A stretch of DNA of 64,000 nucleotides from Cephalotrichum gorgonifer (Eukaryota; Ascomycota; Sordariomycetes; Microascales; Microascaceae), in NCBI GenBank assembly GCA_900312665.1, contig ONZQ02000003.1, forward strand, positions 2,595,968 through 2,659,967, read 5' to 3'. Shown here piece by piece: positions 57,737 to 64,000 of the stretch (the stretch's first letter is position 1; every line of letters starts with the position of its first letter). Under the pieces are notes generated by a model that worked only from the letters and a program-made list of their open reading frames with translations, had not been told where the DNA came from and ran no database searches. Position numbers and translations under genes: made by a program.

Positions 57737-59598
57737 ATGGCCCTTTCTGATGTGTTAACTAGATCCGCCGGCGGCGAGGACTCGCCCCAGTCCGTCTGGG
57801 GCGTGATTGTCCTGGTCCTATCAGCCGTCCTCGTCGTGGTTTTTGTCTGTCTGCCGGGCTACATCAGCGCGCGGATGGGCTTGTTCAATAAGGACAAGCA
57901 GAAGTTCCTCGCCAACCTCAACACCTATGTCTTCACGCCATGTCTTAGTACGTCTCCGACCCACGATGCTCCGGTCCTGCCGTTGAAGAATCGCAGACCC
58001 AAAGTAAAGAGAACACAAAAATAACTAACCAGTGCGGCATTTCTAGTCTTCACAAAGCTCGGATCGCAGCTCAGCATCAACAAGCTCGCCGACCTCGTCG
58101 TCATCCCCGTCATATTCGTCATCCAAACCTTCGTCTCCTGGGCCTGCTCTCGCGCCGTCTCGCGCGCCTACCGCCTCGGCCGCCGCCCCACCAACTTCGT
58201 GACGGCGATGGCCGTCTTCGGAAACTCCAACTCCCTCCCCGTCTCGCTCGTCGTCGCCTTCGCCAAGACCATCAAGGGCCTCCACTGGGACAGGATCCCG
58301 GGCGACAATGATGGCGACGTCGCCGCGCGAGGCATATTGTATCTCCTCCTCTTCCAGCAGCTCGGGTTGATGGTGCGGTGGACGTGGGGGGCCAATGTGC
58401 TTCTGGCGCCGAAGAGCTCGTACGACGAGTACAAGGCCGACGCCGCCGAGAGGGGCGACGGCTCCGCGGGTCGCGAGTCTTACACGGATGCCGACACCGA
58501 GGTCGGGAGCGGTAGTGGCAGTGGCAGTGGCGGGAGCAGTGGTAGCGGTAGTAGGAGTGGGAGCGAGGATGGGGAGGGATCCGTCGGGCGGATCGACTCC
58601 GCCGATGATCTGAACGGCGACAGGTTCTGGCCCTCCGGCGTGACGCCCATCGACGGCGGATCCCGCGGCTCTCCCGCAGAGTCGGACGACGAGGACGGTG
58701 CGGGCAGATCGAAGAAGCCTAAGGCTGCGCGCGACAACTTCAGGGGCCAGCCGCTCGTCAACGCGGACGCGGACGTCGTGTGGTTCCCGCACGTGGTCGT
58801 ACCGCCCGACGCGATCGAGCCCGACAACCTCGCAGATAACTTCAAGGTCGCCTGGAGGAAAAAGGTCAACCAGGCCAAGACCACGACGAAGGGTGTGCCC
58901 CACGAGGTCTACACGCGCCTACCGGCGCCCATGCAAAAGTGCGCAGACTCTCTCGAGACCTGGGCCGCCAAGGTCTACGGCTTCCTCGAGAAGTTCATGA
59001 ATCCGCCGCTGTGGGCCATGGTCCTCGCCGTCATCGTGGCGTCGTTCCCTTCGCTCCAGAAGACCTTCTTCAGCGAAGGATTCGTGCACGACAGTCTCGG
59101 GAATGCGATAGAGCTCTGCAGCGACGTTGCGGTGCCGCTAATCCTCGTCGTGCTGGGGGCGAACCTGGGGCTGAAAGAGGATGCCGATGAGCGGCCTAGC
59201 GCGGAGGAGGCCGAGATAGGGACGAAGCTGGTGGTTGCGTCGCTGGTTAGCCGCATGCTCCTCCCCACGCTGGTCATGGCGCCGGTCCTGGCGCTGTTCG
59301 CCAAGTTCGTGCCCCTCAGTATCCTCGACGACCCGATCTTCGTGGTCGTGTGCTTCCTGCTCATGGGTGCGCCGAGTGCGCTTCAGCTGGCGCAGATATG
59401 CCAGGTCAACGGGGTGTACGAGCGGGTCATACCCAGGATCTTGTTCCAGAGCTACGTCGTCTGGTGGGTCGATTTCTACCCTTTCTTTTCCTATTGTACT
59501 CCTTCGGCTTACTAACTTATCGCTATAGGGTCTTCCCGTCGACCATAGTCCTCGTCGTGACCGCGCTCGAGGTGGTCAAGTGGGCGGCAGTCAACTGA
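57737..59598 (+). CDS. auxin efflux carrier (AEC) family membrane transporter
   Basis: Secondary transporter of the AEC/PIN-like family, related to yeast Ecm3 and its paralogues; substrates in fungi are unknown. Exons 57737-57947, 58047-59463, 59529-59598 give 565 residues; a Met five codons earlier (57722) is also possible. The N-terminal helices are VIVLVLSAVLVVVFVCLPGYI, FTKLGSQLSINKLADLVVIPVIFVIQTFVSWACS and the signature FGNSNSLPVSLV with AMAVF before it. A cytosolic loop of about 200 residues follows, with a (GS)n tract, acidic stretches and DRFWPSGV. The C-terminal bundle is FMNPPLWAMVLAVIVASF, CSDVAVPLILVVLGANLGL (family motif), LLPTLVMAPVLALF, and a last helix VFPSTIVLVVTALEVV across the final intron. 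The large hydrophilic central loop is normal for fungal members. Probably endoplasmic reticulum or plasma membrane. Confidence 0.92.
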
Positions 59599-61858
59599 AA
59601 GGCCCTATTCTGGGTCGGTGGTTTTCTTTTGTCTTTCTGTTTTTACTTTTTTTTTTCTCTGTACTTTTTCCCTCTCCCAGCGCGGAACAGCGTCTGGGCT
59701 TCATCGCGAACGGCGTTAGGAGTAGACTTCCCATGTTCTCACTGGCTCTGCGGGTGGGGGAAACCACCGCTTCTACTAGGGTGGCCCACTCTCCCACCTC
59801 CCTTCTCTTCTCCGGGGGAGGAGTTAGAACGAGGGTAGGAGCGGAAGGTGGATCGGGGCTAGACTATAGACCGGTGTTTGGCATAACCCGGATCTTGGGG
59901 TGAAAAAACAAAACGGCGTTTTGGGAGACCTTGGGTACGGTGCATAGAATGGCTATTGGTTCTTGGGAGGGCTTTTTTTATTCTTTATTCTCAGAATGTA
60001 CTTGTACGGCTGAGGGAGAGGGACGGATAATGGATTATCAAGAATAATAAAGTATCAGATTGGCACTTTTATCATCGTCTTCGTGGGCGACTCGGCTCAT
60101 GGTGAAGTACGGGTACGGGAAGTTTCTCTGACCCACCCTGTGTAACACGCGAGTCTCTTTGATGGCGGTGTAGGCTTGGAGTCGGGAGAATGAGACGAGA
60201 TTGTGGATATAAGTTGATCCCACCTTCTTGGCTCGCCTGCGCTGTTTGATCCAGATCTTGGCGTTGGTGAGAGAGGTGGTCAACGTTCACGACCCATGGG
60301 CATTAATCGATACACTGGTACAAGTTTAAAGTACCACGGGGAGATCACCTCTGAGGCCGAGGGTGAGACTGATGGAGGCCACGTCAGAAGAAAAAGGAAA
60401 AAAGCCGGATTGCTTTTTCTTTTTTCTCATGTGAAATTTCTTTGGGAAAATTCCGTTTGGTCTCATCTCTGGACCAACCGTGATATACATACATATTCAG
60501 TGGTAGGCGGTCTGCTAAAGTACATGATAAAACTTGTATTTATTAACGGCGGACTCCGTTGATGGGGGCCAAAGTGCCTAGTTCTCCCACACTTTCGAGT
60601 GCCGCACGGGGGAGCCGGGGGAAGAGACGGTGGTATTCGCACTTGTACAAGGATCGGGTTCATCTGTGGGCCTTGGCTAAAAGCACTGCGTGGTGTCCCG
60701 TGGAGGTCGAGGTCAAATGCCGGCATGGACTTGGGTTAGTGGTAACCCGGCACGAGACTTTAATAGTACGCTGATACTACAAGTAGGATATCGTCGCAAG
60801 ATCCATACTGGTGGGGCTTGACTCAAACAGGTAGGTACTGAAGAATAAACCCCGTACCTGGCTAGACACTCTCATGCATTGACATGGAACATAAGCACTT
60901 AAAACATCCAATCGGAGATGCATTGACGAGGAATGAGAAGTACAAGCACCGCAGGTTAAGTGACCACCAGTCTTTCTCTCCTCAGCCAAGCAATATTATG
61001 AGCAGGATACTAAAGTATACAACGACAAGTTAATGACCAGTAAACCTGGGACCTGCATCGCGCGGCGATCACCTTTCTTCTGATTGGCTCTAGCCGTATC
61101 TGTACCCACTCAATCCTCGGCAATATACCTGATTGGCCAACGATGTCGCTTGGCAGGGGTTCGAGCCACCACCAAATCTCCGCTCTGGTACATCTTTGCC
61201 ACCCTCGCGAATGAAGGGCAGGCACCAGAAAGGGCAAAGGGGGTCAAAACCCATGGAAAGGGTGATGGGGTGAGCGGGCCACCCTGACCCATGACGAATC
61301 GGGACTGGGACTGAAAGAGATTGAGAGCCGGCCCCTGACGGTGTCGCTAATACCCCTTCTGAGGAACCAGGGCTTCTCTCCCATATACCTAAGTGTATTC
61401 TGCTCTCGAGTCTGTCTCCCTTTGCGACATTTCGAGCATGCACCGGCTTGGAATCGGACAATCCATCCTTCCAGTCTCCTCTCGCTGAACGAGATGATGG
61501 TTGAGTAGGAGGTTCCACCACCAGTCTCTATCGCACCTTTTTGTTTCTCGAAGCGTCACTCCTTTCGACAACCCGACACTCGTTCCAGAATCTAGGGCCC
61601 AATTGACGATATCTTGGGTACAAGCCCTCGCTCGTCTCTCCGAACGCCTCGCGATTCGACTCGCTTACGATCCTTCACCTGGCCTCCTTTGGCTCCCGCA
61701 AGACCTTTACGAAATAGCGCAGCTTTCTACACACCAAACGTGTTTCGCTGCTCACACTCTCTCGTTGCTTCCGCTCTGCTAGACAGGGCCAGCTCGCAGC
61801 CACTCCGCCACACCCACACCGACCCTCCAAACTCAATCCTACACAACACGTCGCCGCC
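59599..61858. other. 2.3-kb intergenic region, CRH upstream region
   Basis: TACTTGTA/TACAAGTA octamers at 59999 and 60778. The last ~300 bp before the Crh-type gene are C/T-rich 5' UTR-like. No gene recognised. Confidence 0.5.
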
Positions 61859-63580
61859 ATGTTCTCCCTTCGCAGGTCATGGCTTCCGGCCCTCCTCCTC
61901 GCAGCCCTCCCCCTCGCAGTCGCGCAGACGCACACGGACTGCGACCCGACCAAGAAGGACTGCCCCAACGACCCTGCCTTCGGCACCTCCCACTTCTTCA
62001 ACTTCAACTCCTCCCCGCCAATCGACACCTGGGAGCAGACCGCCGACGGCTCCATAACATATGACGCCGAGAAGGGCGCCATCTTCAAGCTCGCGAAGCA
62101 GGGCGAGTCGCCCACGCTGCGCTCCAAGTTCTACTTCTTCGGCGGCCGCACGGAGATGATGATGAAGGTGTCCACGGGCACCGGCATCATCAGCTCCATG
62201 ATGTGGCTCAGCGACACCCTCGACGAGGTCGACTGGGAGTTCTTCGGCACCAACGCCACGGTCGCGGCCTCCAACTACTACGGCAAGGGGAACCAGGAGT
62301 CGCTGAACGGCGGGTACCACACCACGCCCTTCAGCGTCTACGAGGACTACCACAACTACACGTGCATCTGGACTAAGGACAAGCTCGAGTGGTGGATCGA
62401 CGGCTCCCTGACGCGGTCGCTGGCCGCCGCCGACGCGAACCAGACGAGGAACTTCCCGCAGACGCCCATGCGCATCAGCCTCGGCATCTGGGCCGGCGGC
62501 GACCCCAGGATGGCCGAGGGCACGCGGCAGTGGGCCGGCGGCACCACCAACTTCGACGAGGGGCCCTTCGAGATGTACGTCAAGAGCGTCCTGGTCACGG
62601 ACGGCCACCTGGACTCCAAGGAGTACGTCTTCGGCGACCGCTCGGGCAGCTGGGACAGCATCGAGGTCATCGGCGGCAACTCGACGGCGCGCGAGGCCCT
62701 CAACAAGGAGCCGGAGAAGTCGCTGTCCGACAAGTTCAACGACCTGCCCCAGGGCGCCCGCGTGGCCATCTACGCCGGCTCCGCGGCCCTCGGCGCCGTC
62801 ATCATCTTCGTGGGGCTCTTCTACTTCATCCGCCAGCGCCGCCGCGGGAAGCGCGAGGCCGTCGCGGCCGCCGCCAAGGCCGAGCAGGAGCGCCTCGAGC
62901 TCCAGGCCCTCAAGAGCGGCGGCGACAGGTGGGACCCAAGCAAGGGGGACTACACCGTCGCGGAGATGCACGACGACGGCACGGTCAGGGAGAAGGCCTT
63001 CGACCAGCTGGGCCCCAAGCCGGATAACTCCTGGCCGGACCAGGGCGCGGCCGTCGCTGGCGGGGCGGCTGCTGTTGGTGCCGCTGCTGGTGCCGCCGCT
63101 ATGGCCGGTGGTAGGGGCGGGGGCGCGGATCCCTACGGGGCGCCGGGCCCGCATAGCCCCGGGCACCAGTACGGCGCCGCGCCGCAGAGTCCAGGCCACC
63201 CGTACGGAGCCCCGCCGCGGAGCCCAGGGGGCTACATGAGCCCGCAGGGGAACGGCCCCCAGAGTCCAGTGGGGTACATGGGCCCGCAGGGCGGCGGGCA
63301 GTCGCAAGGCGGATACATGCCTCCGGGCCCCGCGTCGCCGACGTACGGGGGCGGGTTCGACCCCAGGGCGCAGGGCTTGCCGCCCAGGAGCGGGAGCGCG
63401 GCGCCGACATATGGGGGCGGCGGGTACGATCCCAGGGCGCAGAGCCCCGGCGTGAACATGCCGCCTAGGAGCGGCAGCGCCGCGCCGCAGCTGCCGGGGT
63501 ATGGGCCGCAAGGGGGATACGGGGGTCAGGGCGGGCACGGAGGGGCCCACTGGGCGGATGGGAACGGGGGGTATAGATGA
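61859..63580 (+). CDS. Crh-type GH16 chitin-glucan transglycosylase with C-terminal membrane span
   Basis: Cell-wall remodelling enzyme that joins chitin to beta-glucan (Crh1/Utr2 family, GH16). Single exon, 573 residues. Signal peptide 1-22 (SWLPALLLAALPLAVAQT). The catalytic domain spans about 40-260: the active-site motif DEVDWEFFG at 122-130 has both catalytic Glu (123 and 127), followed by the acceptor-side YHTTPFSVYEDYHNYTCIWTKD with WWIDG, then PMRISLGIWAGGDP. Instead of a GPI tail, residues 302-324 form a membrane span (VAIYAGSAALGAVIIFVGLFYFI) followed by RQRRRGKR, so the C-terminus faces the cytosol. The remaining ~245 residues are Gly/Pro/Gln-rich with repeated PxSPGHxYGAPP and GYMxPQG units. 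Such TM-anchored Crh variants with long tails exist in filamentous fungi but are less studied than GPI forms. Confidence 0.93.
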   Translation: MFSLRRSWLPALLLAALPLAVAQTHTDCDPTKKDCPNDPAFGTSHFFNFNSSPPIDTWEQTADGSITYDAEKGAIFKLAKQGESPTLRSKFYFFGGRTEMMMKVSTGTGIISSMMWLSDTLDEVDWEFFGTNATVAASNYYGKGNQESLNGGYHTTPFSVYEDYHNYTCIWTKDKLEWWIDGSLTRSLAAADANQTRNFPQTPMRISLGIWAGGDPRMAEGTRQWAGGTTNFDEGPFEMYVKSVLVTDGHLDSKEYVFGDRSGSWDSIEVIGGNSTAREALNKEPEKSLSDKFNDLPQGARVAIYAGSAALGAVIIFVGLFYFIRQRRRGKREAVAAAAKAEQERLELQALKSGGDRWDPSKGDYTVAEMHDDGTVREKAFDQLGPKPDNSWPDQGAAVAGGAAAVGAAAGAAAMAGGRGGGADPYGAPGPHSPGHQYGAAPQSPGHPYGAPPRSPGGYMSPQGNGPQSPVGYMGPQGGGQSQGGYMPPGPASPTYGGGFDPRAQGLPPRSGSAAPTYGGGGYDPRAQSPGVNMPPRSGSAAPQLPGYGPQGGYGGQGGHGGAHWADGNGGYR

Positions 63581-64000
63581 CGAAGAGGGTAGTTCTGGTG
63601 TACTTGGCTGGGATGAAATATGATTCTTTTTTTATTGGCCGCAAAAGATGGAGACGTTTGCTTTTTGAAGAGTCATTCACGTAATGTGCCGGTCCACCCG
63701 TGCCTTAGACTCCTCTGAGGCGGAAGTGGTATCATCGTGGCTGACCTGTTGTCTCGTAGGAGGGCTGGTCTAAAGCACAGGGTTCTGTGATCCTTACGTA
63801 TCCAGCGCGGACAATGTTACCTCGCGCTGAGAAGCGTGGACGCCCACCGCCCCCCCGAGACTGTACATGTGGGTGTCTCGCAGGATGGGGGATGGTATCG
63901 TCTTTCACAGGTTCACGTCGGGAGCAGCCAGCCGGCGACAACAACTACCGTTGCTGGGGGGCGTTAGTTAGGCGCTTGCGTTGAGGAACATCGTCACATT
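63581..64000. other. 3' flank of CRH-type gene, no gene
   Basis: Window end. Nothing recognisable beyond the probable 3' UTR. Confidence 0.45.

Noticed and set aside
61877..63550. 557-codon open frame antisense to the Crh-type gene
   Set aside because: Arises from the strong GC preference at third positions of the sense gene; Arg/Ala/Gly-rich with no domain.

Overview
The window looks like nuclear chromosomal DNA of a filamentous ascomycete (Pezizomycotina, most likely a sordariomycete). Most genes are broken by short GT-AG introns of about 50-180 bp with CTRAC-type branch sites. Coding DNA is very GC-rich at third positions, so long shadow frames are common. The gene set is fungal: Rho3, Pbs2-type MAPKK, Sur7/PalI, Crh-type GH16, Nup57, Tom5, Sqt1, and a methylcitrate-cycle pair. 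Species cannot be read from this sequence alone. I recognise 19 protein genes, about one per 3.4 kb, separated by long non-coding stretches. I found no convincing tRNA, rRNA or CRISPR.

Layout. 1-2281: C-terminal half of an ABCB/MDR-type exporter, cut by the window edge, converging on a DUF3237-like gene (2624-3416, -). 6029-7058 (-): secreted CAP/Pry1-type protein. 7059-15210: 8.1 kb with no gene, carrying a dense cluster of the octamer TACAAGTA. 15211-18969: complex I twin-CX9C subunit, Nup57-like FG nucleoporin and Tom5. 19675-20090: a short repeat with inverted ends, present in two full copies plus a partial one. 20579-22057 (-): Sqt1 ribosome-assembly chaperone. 22703-26876: divergent methylisocitrate lyase and 2-methylcitrate synthase sharing a 702-bp promoter region. 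31104-31748: secreted DUF4360 protein followed by a 64-bp tandem duplication. 34141-40810: SDR dehydrogenase, Fic-domain protein and a glutamine-synthetase-like enzyme. 43029-46158: Rho3 GTPase and mitochondrial octanoyltransferase, convergent. 48907-53592: Sur7-family membrane protein and a Pbs2-type MAPKK interrupted by a run of N. 57737-63580: auxin-efflux-carrier-family transporter and a Crh-type cell-wall transglycosylase.

Two themes recur. One is mitochondria: complex I assembly/structure, Tom5, lipoylation and propionyl-CoA detoxification, with the Fic protein a possible further member. The other is the cell surface and osmotic or wall signalling: Rho3, Sur7, Pbs2, Crh. These are probably chance neighbours apart from the methylcitrate pair, which is a real functional unit. 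The points most worth checking are the octamer cluster, the inverted-end repeat, the false-looking gap in the MAPKK gene, the Fic protein with a mitochondrial-like N-terminus, and the Crh enzyme with a membrane anchor and cytosolic tail.
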